From the NCBI RefSeq assembly GCF_027533845.1, contig NZ_JAPZVN010000002.1, positions 248,001 through 312,000 of the forward strand: a stretch of DNA of 64,000 nt, written 5' to 3'. Made by a program: the position numbers and the translations under genes. The notes beneath the pieces were generated by a model. That model had not been told where the DNA came from. It did not search any database and saw only the letters and a program-made list of their open reading frames with translations. The stretch comes from Streptomyces sp. RPT161. Its GTDB lineage: Bacteria > Actinomycetota > Actinomycetes > Streptomycetales > Streptomycetaceae. Positions 50,754 to 59,685 of the stretch are shown here, one piece after another; within the stretch, counting starts at the first letter, position 1, and each line of letters begins with the position of its first letter.

Positions 50754-52493
50754 TTGGCCACCCCCAAGATCGCGGACCAGTTCATCTCCGTGCTGCGGCA
50801 AGAGGGAGTCGAGCGGATCTACGGCGTGGTGGGGGACAGCCTCAACCCGCTGGTCGACGCGGTCCGCCGCACCGACGGCATCGACTGGGTGCACGTACGC
50901 AACGAGGAGGCGGGCGCGTTCGCCGCGGCGGCCGAGGCGCAGATCACCGGGCGGCTCGCGGTGTGCGCGGGATCCTGCGGGCCCGGCAACACCCACCTGG
51001 TGCAGGGGCTGTACGACGCCCAGCGCAGTGCCGCCCCGGTGCTGGCCATCGCCTCGCACATCCCGGCCGGGCAGATCGGTACCGGCTACTTCCAGGAGAC
51101 CCACCCCGAGAAGCTGTTCGCCGACGCCGCCGACTACTGCGAGTTGGTCTCCCAGCCGGAGCAGATGCCGCGCATCCTGCGGATCGCCGTCCAGCACGCG
51201 ATCGCCACCCCGGGCGTCTCCGTGCTCGTGCTCCCCGGTGACATCGCCGACCGCCCCGCCGCCCATCCCACCGGGCGGCCCTCACCGCCGGCGGCGCCCG
51301 GTGTCGTCCACCCCGACGAGACCGCCGTCCGCACGCTGGCCGAGGCACTCAACGAGGCCGACAAGGTGGCCCTGTTCTGCGGGGCCGGGGTGCGCGACTC
51401 GCACACCGAGGTGATGCGGCTCGCCGAGGCGGTCAAGGCGCCGGTAGGCCACACGCTGCGCGGCAAGGAGTGGATCCAGTACGACAACCCGTACGACGTC
51501 GGCATGATCGGGCTGCTGGGCTACGGCGCCTGCCATGAGGCGCTGCACGAGGCCGATCTGACGCTGATGCTGGGCACCGACTTCCCGTACGACGCGTTCC
51601 TGCCGCAGGCGCACACCATCCAGGTCGACCGGGACGCCCGGAAGCTGGGCAAGCGCACCCCGCTGGAACTCGCCGTGCACGGGGATGTCGGGGTCACGCT
51701 GCGGGCGGTGCTGCCGTTGCTGGACGCCAAGCGGGACCGGCGCTTCCTCGACGACATGCTGCGCAAGCACGAACGGGCGCTGACCAAGGTGGTCGGCGCC
51801 TACACCCGCAACGTGGAAAGCCATCTGCCCATCCATCCCGAGTACCCGGCCAGTCTGCTGGACCAACTCGCCGCCGACGACGCGGTGTTCACCGTGGACA
51901 CCGGGATGAACAACGTGTGGGCGGCGCGTTATCTGAGCCCCAACGGCCGCCGCCGGGTGATCGGTTCGTTCAGCCACGGCACGATGGCCAACGCGCTGCC
52001 GCACGCCATCGGCGCGGCCTTCGCCGATCCCGGACGGCAGATCGTCTCGCTCTCCGGAGACGGCGGGCTGAGCATGCTGCTCGGTGAGTTGATCACCGTG
52101 CGACAGCACGATCTGAACATCAAGACCGTGGTCTTCAACAACTCCTCGCTGGGCATGGTGAAGTTGGAGATGATGGTGGACGGGCTGCCGAGCTACCAGA
52201 CCGACCATCCGCCGGTCGACTACACCAGCATCGCCCGTGGCGTCGGCATCCCGGCGGTGCGCGTGGAGCGGCCGGACGCCGTCCGCGACGCGCTCAGCGA
52301 GACACTGGACCGGCCGGGCCCGGCGCTGGTCGAGCTGATCACCGACCCCAACGCGCTGTCCATCCCGTCCCGGATCACCGCGGACCAGGTCAGGGGCTTC
52401 GCGCTCTCCGCGGGCCGCACCGTACTGGAGGGCGGGGTCGGCACGATGCTGGAGATGGCCCGCTCCAACCTGCGCAACATTCCCCGCCCCTGA
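50754..52493 (+). CDS. poxB: ThDP-dependent pyruvate oxidase/dehydrogenase (PoxB-like)
   Basis: The protein has 579 residues from TTG 50754 with GAGGAGG eight bases upstream. Domain order is Pyr (1-175), FAD/DHS-like centre (about 190-340) and PP (about 350-560). The catalytic glutamate lies in VHVRNEEAGAFAAAAEA. The ThDP motif is LSGDGGLSMLLGELITVRQH to VVFNNSSLGM. It oxidatively decarboxylates pyruvate to acetate and CO2 at the membrane with quinones as acceptor. Acetolactate synthase is a less likely alternative. It is transcribed toward the deacetylase gene. Confidence 0.9.
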   Translation: MATPKIADQFISVLRQEGVERIYGVVGDSLNPLVDAVRRTDGIDWVHVRNEEAGAFAAAAEAQITGRLAVCAGSCGPGNTHLVQGLYDAQRSAAPVLAIASHIPAGQIGTGYFQETHPEKLFADAADYCELVSQPEQMPRILRIAVQHAIATPGVSVLVLPGDIADRPAAHPTGRPSPPAAPGVVHPDETAVRTLAEALNEADKVALFCGAGVRDSHTEVMRLAEAVKAPVGHTLRGKEWIQYDNPYDVGMIGLLGYGACHEALHEADLTLMLGTDFPYDAFLPQAHTIQVDRDARKLGKRTPLELAVHGDVGVTLRAVLPLLDAKRDRRFLDDMLRKHERALTKVVGAYTRNVESHLPIHPEYPASLLDQLAADDAVFTVDTGMNNVWAARYLSPNGRRRVIGSFSHGTMANALPHAIGAAFADPGRQIVSLSGDGGLSMLLGELITVRQHDLNIKTVVFNNSSLGMVKLEMMVDGLPSYQTDHPPVDYTSIARGVGIPAVRVERPDAVRDALSETLDRPGPALVELITDPNALSIPSRITADQVRGFALSAGRTVLEGGVGTMLEMARSNLRNIPRP

Positions 52494-52556
52494 GTACCGG
52501 TAACGTTCCCGAGTGGCGAAACAGCAAACGACCAGCACATTCGGGAGCACAGCGCG

Positions 52557-53417
52557 GTGAAGCGGCACCACGGGCGGAGCAGGTTCTACGGGGCGCTGGC
52601 GGGCGCGGTCACCCTGGCCGTGACCGCCGGCGGCTGCGGCGCGGCGCACTCCTCGTCCGACGCGGCACCGCCCTCGGCCGCCGTCGGCACGAGCGCGTCC
52701 GGCAGCGCACCGGCCGTGGACACGACGGCATGGCGCAAGTGGGGTCTGCCACCGCTGCCCGCCGCCCCGGAACCGCCCGCCGACAAGCCCGTCAAGCTCT
52801 CGGCCACCGGCACCGTTCCGGTGTTCGCGCACATCCCCACCACGCAGAAGGTCGTCTTCGTCACCCTCGACGACGGAGCGGAGAAGGACCCGAAGTTCAT
52901 CGAGATGATGCGGGACCTGAAGGTGCCGATCACGATGTTCCTGATGAACGACGCCATCAAGGACGGCTACGGGTACTTCAAACCGCTGCAGGAAATGGGT
53001 AACCACATCCAGAACCACACCCTGCACCACCCGGTGATGAACACCGTCCCGCTGGCCCGCCAGAAGGAGGAGGTGTGCGGGGACCAGAAGATCCTCACCC
53101 ACCAGTACGGCACCGCGCCGCTGTTGTTCCGGCCGCCGTACGGCGCGTACAACGCGAACACCAGGGCCGCGGTGGGCGAGTGCGGGCCCCGGGCGATCGT
53201 GTGGTGGCGCGAGTCGATGCAGATAAACGACATGCAGTACCAGGCCGGGGACCACAAGCTGCGCCCCGGCGACATCATCCTGGCCCACTTCCGCGGGCCC
53301 GGTGAGCTCAAGGGCACCACCATGACCGAGATGTTCGGCAACCTCCTCAAGCGGATCCAGGAACAAGGCTTCGCTGTCGCCCGCCTGGAGGACTACATCC
53401 AGGCGCCGTCGGCGTAG
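52557..53417 (+). CDS. Secreted polysaccharide deacetylase (NodB fold)
   Basis: The protein has 286 residues from GTG 52557 with GGGAG upstream. The signal peptide ends near AGGC (C27), a weak lipobox, so it may be a lipoprotein. A Ser/Ala/Pro linker runs to about 85. NodB motifs: D105-D106 in FVTLDDGAEKD, metal histidines H154 and H158 in QNHTLHHP, and FRPPYGAYN. It de-N-acetylates a glycan outside the cell, probably peptidoglycan or an exopolysaccharide. It is 63 bp after poxB. Confidence 0.88.
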   Translation: MKRHHGRSRFYGALAGAVTLAVTAGGCGAAHSSSDAAPPSAAVGTSASGSAPAVDTTAWRKWGLPPLPAAPEPPADKPVKLSATGTVPVFAHIPTTQKVVFVTLDDGAEKDPKFIEMMRDLKVPITMFLMNDAIKDGYGYFKPLQEMGNHIQNHTLHHPVMNTVPLARQKEEVCGDQKILTHQYGTAPLLFRPPYGAYNANTRAAVGECGPRAIVWWRESMQINDMQYQAGDHKLRPGDIILAHFRGPGELKGTTMTEMFGNLLKRIQEQGFAVARLEDYIQAPSA

Positions 53418-53523
53418 TGGCTGTGATGGGTTGTGGCGGTGGCGCGACCGCCGGTGCACGGCGTCGTGGTCGCTCGCCGTCGCGGCGGGGTCTGCTCGCC
53501 GCCGCGGCGCGGGTGGGCGTGTG

Positions 53524-55254
53524 ATGCCGCGTTCGGCGCCGGTCCGGGCGGTCAGCCGGCTGACCAGGCTGAGCTGGGTGGACCTGCTGGTGGCCGGGGC
53601 GGTACTGGTCGGCCTGTACGTGGTGCTGCGGGTGGGCCGGGGTACGGCGGTGTCGTTCACCCCCAGCCGGACGGCGGCGGTCAGCACCGACCCGGCCAAC
53701 CTGCCCTACTACGCTGCGCGCAGTCTGCTGCGGATGTTCGCCGCGCTGCTGGTGTCCACCGTCTTCTCGCTGCTGTACGCCCACACCGCGGCCCGCGGCA
53801 GGCGACTGCACCGGATCCTGATCCCGGCGCTGGACATCCTGCAGTCGGTACCCGTGCTCGGCTTCCTGACCATCGCCGTCACCGGCTTCACCGCCCTGTT
53901 CCCGGGTTCGCTGCTGGGTCTGGAGTGCGCCGCGATCTTCGCGATCTTCACCTCGCAGGCATGGAACATGACGTTCGGCTTCTACCAGTCGCTGATCACC
54001 CTGCCGCGTGAACTCGACGAGGTGTCACGGTCGTTGGGCTTCACCCGCTGGATGCGGTTCTGGCGCATCGAGCTGCCGTCCGGTGCCATCGGGCTGGTGT
54101 GGAACGGCATGATGAGCTTCGGCGGCGGCTGGTTCTTCCTGGTCGCCTCCGAGGCGATCAGCGTCTCCCACCACAGCTACGCGCTGCCGGGCGTGGGTTC
54201 GTACGCCGGGGCGGCGATCGCCGAGGGCGACTTGGGGAAGGTCGGCTGGGCGGTGCTGACCATGACCGTGATGGTGGTCGGCGTCAACTTCTTCTTCTGG
54301 CGGCCGCTGACCGCGTGGGCGGAGCGGTTCAAGAACGAGCAGGCGGAGGCCACCGAGGTACAGCGGTCGGTGGTGCTCGACCTGCTGCGCCGCTCGCACT
54401 GGCCCCGGCTGCTCGGCCGCGCGCTGGCGCCCGCCGCCCGGGCGGCGGGCCGGGCGGGTCGGGTGTTCGGGGTGGACGACCGCCCGCTGCTGGTACGCCC
54501 GGTACGCCGCAGGGCGGGCGACCTGGCCTTCGGGGCCGCCGCCACCGTGGTGATCGGCTGGGGCCTGTTCGACCTCGGCCGCTACCTCCGGCAGCACACC
54601 GGGCTGGGGGTGTTCGGCACGCCGCTGCTGCTCGGGCTGGCCACCCTGGGACGGGTGCTGGTGCTGCTGGTGGTGGCCACGGTGGTGTGGGTACCGGTCG
54701 GCGTGAAGATCGGCTTCTCTCCCCGACTGGCCCGGATCGCCCAGCCGTTGGTGCAGATCCTCGCCAGCTTCCCGGCCAACTTCCTCTTCCCGCTGGCCAC
54801 TTGGTTCTTCCTGCGGACCGGGTTGAGCCTGAACGTCGGCGGCATCCTGCTGATGGCGCTGGGCGCCCAGTGGTACATCCTGTTCAACACCATCGCCGGT
54901 GCCATGGCCATCCCCACCGATCTGCGCGAGGCGATGGACGACCTCGGGGTGCGCGGCTGGCAGCGCTGGCGGCGGCTGGTCATCCCCGGCATCTTCCCGG
55001 CGTACGTCACCGGTGGCGTCACCGCCTCGGGCGGCGCCTGGAACGCCTCCATCGTCTCGGAGGTGGTCAGCTTCGGCGGCAGCACGCTGACCGCGACCGG
55101 GCTCGGCGCGTACATCGCGCACGCCACCGCGGCCGGCGACTACCCGCATCTGCTGGCCGGGGTCGCGGTGATGAGCCTGTACGTCGTCGCCCTCAACCGG
55201 CTTGTGTGGCGGCGGCTGTACCGGCTGGCGGAGACCCGGTACAGCATGGGGTGA
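53524..55254 (+). CDS. Fused double ABC permease, nitrate/sulfonate/taurine type
   Basis: The protein has 576 residues from ATG 53524 (GTG 53521 also in frame); earlier starts add only an Arg-rich run. It contains two BPD-transporter permease domains in one chain, each with the EAA-like loop: LPRELDEVSRSLGFTRWMRF with GAIGLVWNGM, and IPTDLREAMDDLGVRGWQRW with FPAYVTGGV. A charged linker (about 260-335) joins the halves. Roughly 12 membrane helices. It forms the whole channel of an importer with the next gene; no substrate-binding protein is encoded nearby. Confidence 0.88.
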   Translation: MPRSAPVRAVSRLTRLSWVDLLVAGAVLVGLYVVLRVGRGTAVSFTPSRTAAVSTDPANLPYYAARSLLRMFAALLVSTVFSLLYAHTAARGRRLHRILIPALDILQSVPVLGFLTIAVTGFTALFPGSLLGLECAAIFAIFTSQAWNMTFGFYQSLITLPRELDEVSRSLGFTRWMRFWRIELPSGAIGLVWNGMMSFGGGWFFLVASEAISVSHHSYALPGVGSYAGAAIAEGDLGKVGWAVLTMTVMVVGVNFFFWRPLTAWAERFKNEQAEATEVQRSVVLDLLRRSHWPRLLGRALAPAARAAGRAGRVFGVDDRPLLVRPVRRRAGDLAFGAAATVVIGWGLFDLGRYLRQHTGLGVFGTPLLLGLATLGRVLVLLVVATVVWVPVGVKIGFSPRLARIAQPLVQILASFPANFLFPLATWFFLRTGLSLNVGGILLMALGAQWYILFNTIAGAMAIPTDLREAMDDLGVRGWQRWRRLVIPGIFPAYVTGGVTASGGAWNASIVSEVVSFGGSTLTATGLGAYIAHATAAGDYPHLLAGVAVMSLYVVALNRLVWRRLYRLAETRYSMG

Positions 55255-55299
55255 TCGGTGACGATGGAGGGGAGCGACACCGTACGTAAGGAGGCCGCG

Positions 55300-56619
55300 A
55301 TGGCCGCGCCGAGTGCCTGTGGCGAGATCCTGCTGTCCGCCCGCGGGGTGACCAAGTCCTATGCGGGCGCCGACGGTGAGCTGCCGGTGCTGGCCGGTGT
55401 CGACCTGGACGTACGGGACGGCGAGGTGGTGGCGCTGCTGGGCAAGTCGGGTTCCGGCAAGTCCACGCTGCTGCGCTGCCTGGCCGGGCTCATCCCGGTG
55501 AGCTCCGGCACCGTCTCCTACCGTGGCAGGCCTCTGACCGGCACCAACCCCGGTACCGCGCTGGTGTTCCAGACGTTCGCGCTGCTGCCCTGGCTGACCG
55601 TCCGGCAGAACGTGGAGGTCGGCCTTGAGGCCCGCGGGGTCCCGCCCCGGGAGCGGGCCGAGGCCGCGGTCAAGGCGATCGACCTGATCGGCCTGGACGG
55701 CTTCGAGTCGGCGTTCCCCAAGGAGCTGTCCGGCGGCATGCGGCAACGGGTGGGGTTCGCCCGGGCGCTGGTGGTCGAGCCGGACGTGCTGATGATGGAC
55801 GAGCCGTTCTCCGCCCTCGACGTGCTCACCGCGGAGAACCTGCGCGGTGAGTTGATGGAGCTGTGGGAGTCGGGGCAGTTCCCGACCCGGGCCATCGTGC
55901 TGGTGACCCACAACATCGAGGAGGCGGTGCTGATGGCGGACCGGGTCGTCGTCCTCGGCACCCATCCCGGCACCCTGCGGGCCGCGTTCCCGGTGCCGCT
56001 TGAGCGGCCCCGCGACCGGCACTCGGCGGCCTTCCAGGAGATGGTCGACACGCTGTACCAGACCATGACCGGGCGGCCGACGGACACGCTGCGGCCGAGG
56101 GGCCCGGTGCCCGCGGAGACGGGGGGCGGGCGGCGCACCATCGCCACCGCGCCGCTGCCGCGGGCCAGCGTGGACGGGCTGTCCGGGCTGGCCGAGATCC
56201 TCGCCCAGCACGACGGGCGCTGCGATCTGGCGGACCTCGCCGACGACCTGGGACTGGCGGTGGACGATCTGCTGCCGCTGGTCGACGCGTTGGAGGCGCT
56301 GGGCATGGCGTTCGTCGAGGACAACGACCTGCTGCTGACGCCGCGCGGGGTGGGGTTCGCGGGCGCCGATGTCCGGCAGTCGAAGAAGATCTTCGCGGAG
56401 GCGGTGTGGGATGTGCCGCTGGTGCGGTTGATCGCCACCAGTGTGCGCAAGTCCGCCGGCGGCCTGCTGCGGGACGGGTTCGTCCGGGACCTGCTCGCCC
56501 ATCACTACACGAGCGAGCAGGTGGCCCAGCAACTGGAGACCGCCACCGACTGGGGCCGGTACGCGGAGCTGTACGAGTACGACGCCGGGCCGCGCCAGTT
56601 CGCCCGCGTCGACGGGTGA
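55300..56619 (+). CDS. ABC ATPase with C-terminal AAA-associated domain
   Basis: The protein has 439 residues from ATG 55300 with AAGGAGG five bases upstream; frame opens at 55258. ATPase domain about 10-265: Walker A GKSGSGKST, signature ELSGGMRQRVGFARAL, Walker B VLMMDEPFSALD, H-loop LVTHNIEEAV. The C-terminal domain (about 290-430, LAEILAQHDGRCDLADLADD and SKKIFAEAVWDVPLVRLIAT) is the AAA_assoc_C type found on nitrate/bicarbonate-like ATPases, probably regulatory. It is 45 bp after the fused permease; the two form the transporter. Confidence 0.9.
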   Translation: MAAPSACGEILLSARGVTKSYAGADGELPVLAGVDLDVRDGEVVALLGKSGSGKSTLLRCLAGLIPVSSGTVSYRGRPLTGTNPGTALVFQTFALLPWLTVRQNVEVGLEARGVPPRERAEAAVKAIDLIGLDGFESAFPKELSGGMRQRVGFARALVVEPDVLMMDEPFSALDVLTAENLRGELMELWESGQFPTRAIVLVTHNIEEAVLMADRVVVLGTHPGTLRAAFPVPLERPRDRHSAAFQEMVDTLYQTMTGRPTDTLRPRGPVPAETGGGRRTIATAPLPRASVDGLSGLAEILAQHDGRCDLADLADDLGLAVDDLLPLVDALEALGMAFVEDNDLLLTPRGVGFAGADVRQSKKIFAEAVWDVPLVRLIATSVRKSAGGLLRDGFVRDLLAHHYTSEQVAQQLETATDWGRYAELYEYDAGPRQFARVDG

Positions 56620-56626
56620 TCCGGGC

Positions 56627-57082
56627 CTACGTCGGCCTGCGCACCGGGCGCAGGCCCACCGTCCTCGGCCAGCGCAGGGCGCGCGGGGCGGGGGCCGGTT
56701 CGGCGGCCGAGTCGGGGCCGGAGTCGCCCGGCCCGGTGCCGGAGTCACCGCTGGAGCCCGCGACCACCACGACCTCCTCCAGCAGCCCCCGGACGTGTTC
56801 GCCGGAGACGCGGTAGAAGATCCGGGTGCCGTCCCGGCGGGAGGCCACCAGGCCCGCCGTGCGCAGCTTCGCCAGGTGCTGCGAGACCGCGGCGACGTGG
56901 GCGCCGACCAGCTCCGCCAACCTGCCCACCGGCAGTTCCTGTTGGCTGAGCGCCCACAGCAGGCGGAAGCGCGTCGGGTCGGCCACCGCCTTCAGCACCG
57001 CGACCGCTTCCTCGACCCCGTCGCCATGCGGTCCGTCCGAACTCCGGCCATCCGATTCCCGTGACGAAGCTTGCGCGTCCAT
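56627..57082 (-). CDS. ArsR-family metalloregulator downstream of the CDF gene
   Basis: The protein has 151 residues. The winged helix spans about 25-95: EAVAVLKAVADPTRFRLLWA, then VGRLAELVGAHVAAVSQHLA and SRRDGTRIFYRVSGEHVRGL. There is no ELCVC metal box. The N-terminus has His/Asp (DGPHGDG) and the C-terminal tail is Gly/Ser/Pro/Ala-rich and long for the family. It is transcribed in the same direction as the CDF exporter, 30 bp after it, so the two form an operon; its last bases converge on the ABC ATPase gene. Confidence 0.85.
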   Translation of the reverse strand: MDAQASSRESDGRSSDGPHGDGVEEAVAVLKAVADPTRFRLLWALSQQELPVGRLAELVGAHVAAVSQHLAKLRTAGLVASRRDGTRIFYRVSGEHVRGLLEEVVVVAGSSGDSGTGPGDSGPDSAAEPAPAPRALRWPRTVGLRPVRRPT

Positions 57083-57112
57083 GCAAAGAGGTTAACCGGC
57101 CAACCCTGGGCT

Positions 57113-58138
57113 TCACGCGGCGTGGTGGGCCAGCTCATCGTGCGGATCGTGTGCACCGGCGCCCACGGGCGCGTGGTCGACGTGCACGGTGGCGCCCGTG
57201 AGCCTGGGCACCGCGTGGATCATGGCGTGCTCGGCCCGTACCGCGACCGCGTGGGCGGCGACCACGCTGAGTTCGGGGGCGACCACGATGTCGGCCTCGG
57301 CGCGCAGGGCGTGCCCGATCCACCGCATCCGGACGGCGCCCACCGCCCGTACCCCCTCGGCCCGGGCCAGTGCGGTCTCGGCCAGGTCGATCAGCGCCGG
57401 GTCGACCGAGTCCATCAGTCGCCGGTAGACCTCCCGCGCCGCGTCCCGCAGCACCAGCGCGATCGCCGCCGTGATCAGCAGGCCCACCACCGGGTCGGCC
57501 ACCGGCCAGCCCAGCGCCGCACCGCCCGCGCCGAGCAGCACCGCGAGCGAGGTGAAGCCGTCGGTGCGGGCGTGCAGCCCGTCGGCGACCAGGGCGGCGG
57601 AACCGATCCTGCGCCCGGTGCGCATCCGGTAGCGGGCCACCAGCTCGTTGCCCGCGAAGCCGATCAGCGCCGCCGCCGCGACCGCGCCCGGATGAGACAT
57701 CGCCCACGGATGGATCAGCCGGTCCACCGCCTGGTACCCGGCGAACAGCGAGGACGCGGCGATGGTCAGCACGATGGCGACGCCTGCCAGGTCCTCGGCG
57801 CGCCCGTAGCCGTACGGGTAGCGGCGGTTCGCCGCCCGCCGCCCGAGGACGAAGGCGATGCCGAGCGGTACGGCGGTCAGGGTGTCGGCGGCGTTGTGCA
57901 CGGTGTCCCCGAGCAGCGCCACCGAGCCGGAGAGGGCCACCACCGCGGCCTGGAGCGCGGCGGTCAGCGCCAGTACCGCCAGGGAGATCCACAGGGTGCG
58001 CATCCCCTCGGCGGAGGCCTCCATCGCCTGGTCGACCTTGTCGGTCGTCGCGTGCGAGTGCGGTCGCAGGACATGGCCCACGCGGTGCCGTATGCCGGAG
58101 GTGTGGTGGTGATGGTGGCGGTGCTCATGCTCGCTCAT
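57113..58138 (-). CDS. CDF cation-efflux transporter (Zn/Co/Cd type)
   Basis: The protein has 341 residues from ATG 58138 (CGGGAG upstream). His-rich N-terminus MSEHEHRHHHHHTSGIRHRV. Six membrane helices include HNAADTLTAVP in helix 2 and HARTDGFTSLAVLLG in helix 5, carrying the paired H-x3-D and H-x3-D metal site. The cytoplasmic C-terminal domain (about 250-325) ends with a His/Asp-rich tail (VDHAPVGAGAHDPHDELAHH). It exports divalent metal in exchange for protons. It is flanked by one ArsR gene downstream and another divergent from it. Confidence 0.9.
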   Translation of the reverse strand: MSEHEHRHHHHHTSGIRHRVGHVLRPHSHATTDKVDQAMEASAEGMRTLWISLAVLALTAALQAAVVALSGSVALLGDTVHNAADTLTAVPLGIAFVLGRRAANRRYPYGYGRAEDLAGVAIVLTIAASSLFAGYQAVDRLIHPWAMSHPGAVAAAALIGFAGNELVARYRMRTGRRIGSAALVADGLHARTDGFTSLAVLLGAGGAALGWPVADPVVGLLITAAIALVLRDAAREVYRRLMDSVDPALIDLAETALARAEGVRAVGAVRMRWIGHALRAEADIVVAPELSVVAAHAVAVRAEHAMIHAVPRLTGATVHVDHAPVGAGAHDPHDELAHHAA

Positions 58139-58197
58139 GGGCATCTCCCGGGGCACGGTGGTGGACGCGGAGCGGTCCCATGCGCCATTGTGTGCGT

Positions 58198-58557
58198 ATG
58201 AGTGCACGCATGCAACTATCAGCTGCGCATGGTTCGCATCCGCGCAACCCGAGCGCCGAGCAACTCACCCACGCCGCCACCGTGCTCGGGCTGCTGGCCG
58301 ACCGCACCCGGCTGGCGCTGCTGCACTGCCTGTCGCAGGGCGAGGCGGACGTCAGCACACTCACCGCACGCTGCGGCGCCGCCCGTCCCGCGGTGAGCCA
58401 GCACCTGGCCAGACTGCGGCTGTCCGGCCTGGTCACCACCCGCAAGGAAGGCCGCCGGGTGATCTACGGGATGCCTGACGGGCACTTGCGGCGACTGGTC
58501 ACCGAGGCGCTGAACTTCGCCGACCACCAACTCGGCGGAGCCCCTGCGCACGCCTGA
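58198..58557 (+). CDS. ArsR-family metalloregulator divergent from the CDF gene
   Basis: The protein has 119 residues from ATG 58198; ATGs at 58180 and 58210 are alternatives and none has a clear ribosome site, so the mRNA may be leaderless. HTH: AATVLGLLADRTRLALLHCL, then VSTLTARCGAARPAVSQHLA, then TTRKEGRRVIYGM. The C-terminal helix HLRRLVTEALNFADHQLG offers an Asp/His pair like the alpha-5 metal site of CzrA-type sensors. An imperfect dyad AGTGCA-CGCA-TGCAACT (58201-58217) overlaps its start and may be its operator. Confidence 0.82.
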   Translation: MSARMQLSAAHGSHPRNPSAEQLTHAATVLGLLADRTRLALLHCLSQGEADVSTLTARCGAARPAVSQHLARLRLSGLVTTRKEGRRVIYGMPDGHLRRLVTEALNFADHQLGGAPAHA

Positions 58558-58740
58558 GCGGCGTACCGACGCATCGCCGCGGCCTGCGTACACCCACCGG
58601 AGTACACACGTCAGCCCCCGGGCGCACGCCCGGCGGCCTGAGGTTCCGTCCGGCGGGGATCGTGCCGCTTGGCGCGGCCGCCTAGCGTGGTGGCGCAGCC
58701 GGACCCGTCTGGGGGAGGCGCACGCCGACGAGGAAGCAGC

Positions 58741-59685
58741 ATGATCGAAGCCACCGCACTCACCAAACGCTACGGACCCAAGACCGCGGTCGAGGACCTC
58801 AGCTTCCAGGTCAAGCCCGGCGTGGTCACCGGCTTCCTCGGTCCGAACGGCGCCGGGAAGTCCACCACCATGCGAATGCTGCTCGGCCTCGACACCCCCA
58901 CCTCCGGCAGCGCGCTGGTCAACGGCAGGAGCTACGCCGACCACGCGGCGCCGCTGCACGAGGTCGGCGCCATGCTGGAGGCCCGCGCGATCCACACCGG
59001 GCGCACCGCCTTCAACCACCTGCTGGCCCTCGCCGCCACGACCGGCATTCCGCGCTCGCGGGTGGACGAGGTGATCGAACTCGTCGGCCTCGCCGACGTG
59101 GCGCGCAAGCGGGCGGGCGGCTTCTCGCTCGGCATGGGCCAGCGACTCGGCATCGCCAGCGCCCTGCTCGGCGACCCGGCGACGGTGATCCTGGACGAGC
59201 CGGTCAACGGACTCGACCCCGAGGGTATTCTCTGGATCCGCAACCTGCTGAAGAGTCTCGCGGCCGAGGGGCGGACGGTGTTCGTCTCCTCCCACCTGAT
59301 GAGCGAGATGGCGCTCACCGCCGAGCACCTGATCATCGTCGGCCGCGGTCGGCTGATCGCCGACACCTCGGTCGAGGAGTTCACCCAGCAGGCGTCCACC
59401 AACACCGTACGGGTCCGTACCCCCGACGCCGAGCGGCTGCGCGAGCGGCTGGCCGGGCCCGACGTGACGATCACCAGCGAGGAGGCCGGTGTGCTGACGG
59501 TCTCCGGGCTGAGCAGCGAGCAGATCGGCATCACCGCCGCCGAGCACCAGGTGGTGCTGTACGAACTGGCCACCCAGCAGGCCTCGCTGGAAGAGGCCTT
59601 CATGGAACTGACCCGGGACGCGGTGGAGTACCAGGCGGTCCCCTCCGCCACCCGCGCCAACGTGACCGAAGGAACCGCAGCATGA
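58741..59685 (+). CDS. ABC exporter ATPase (drug/antibiotic type)
   Basis: The protein has 314 residues from ATG 58741 (GAGGAAG upstream). Walker A GPNGAGKST (34-42), signature FSLGMGQRLGIASAL, Walker B TVILDEPVNGLDPEG, H-loop FVSSHLMSEM. The C-terminal about 80 residues are the usual regulatory tail of the DrrA/CcmA-like group. It powers the permease that follows; start and stop of the pair overlap by ATGA. The four genes 58741-62421 are all overlapped, an operon of exporter plus its own two-component system. Confidence 0.92.
   Translation: MIEATALTKRYGPKTAVEDLSFQVKPGVVTGFLGPNGAGKSTTMRMLLGLDTPTSGSALVNGRSYADHAAPLHEVGAMLEARAIHTGRTAFNHLLALAATTGIPRSRVDEVIELVGLADVARKRAGGFSLGMGQRLGIASALLGDPATVILDEPVNGLDPEGILWIRNLLKSLAAEGRTVFVSSHLMSEMALTAEHLIIVGRGRLIADTSVEEFTQQASTNTVRVRTPDAERLRERLAGPDVTITSEEAGVLTVSGLSSEQIGITAAEHQVVLYELATQQASLEEAFMELTRDAVEYQAVPSATRANVTEGTAA

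Noticed and set aside
51282-53699. 805-codon minus-strand frame opposite poxB and the deacetylase
   Set aside because: No motif, and it crosses two well-supported genes.
54025-56748. 907-codon minus-strand frame opposite the ABC transporter
   Set aside because: It is Gln/His/Arg/Pro-rich and lacks any domain; the plus strand has complete permease and ATPase signatures.
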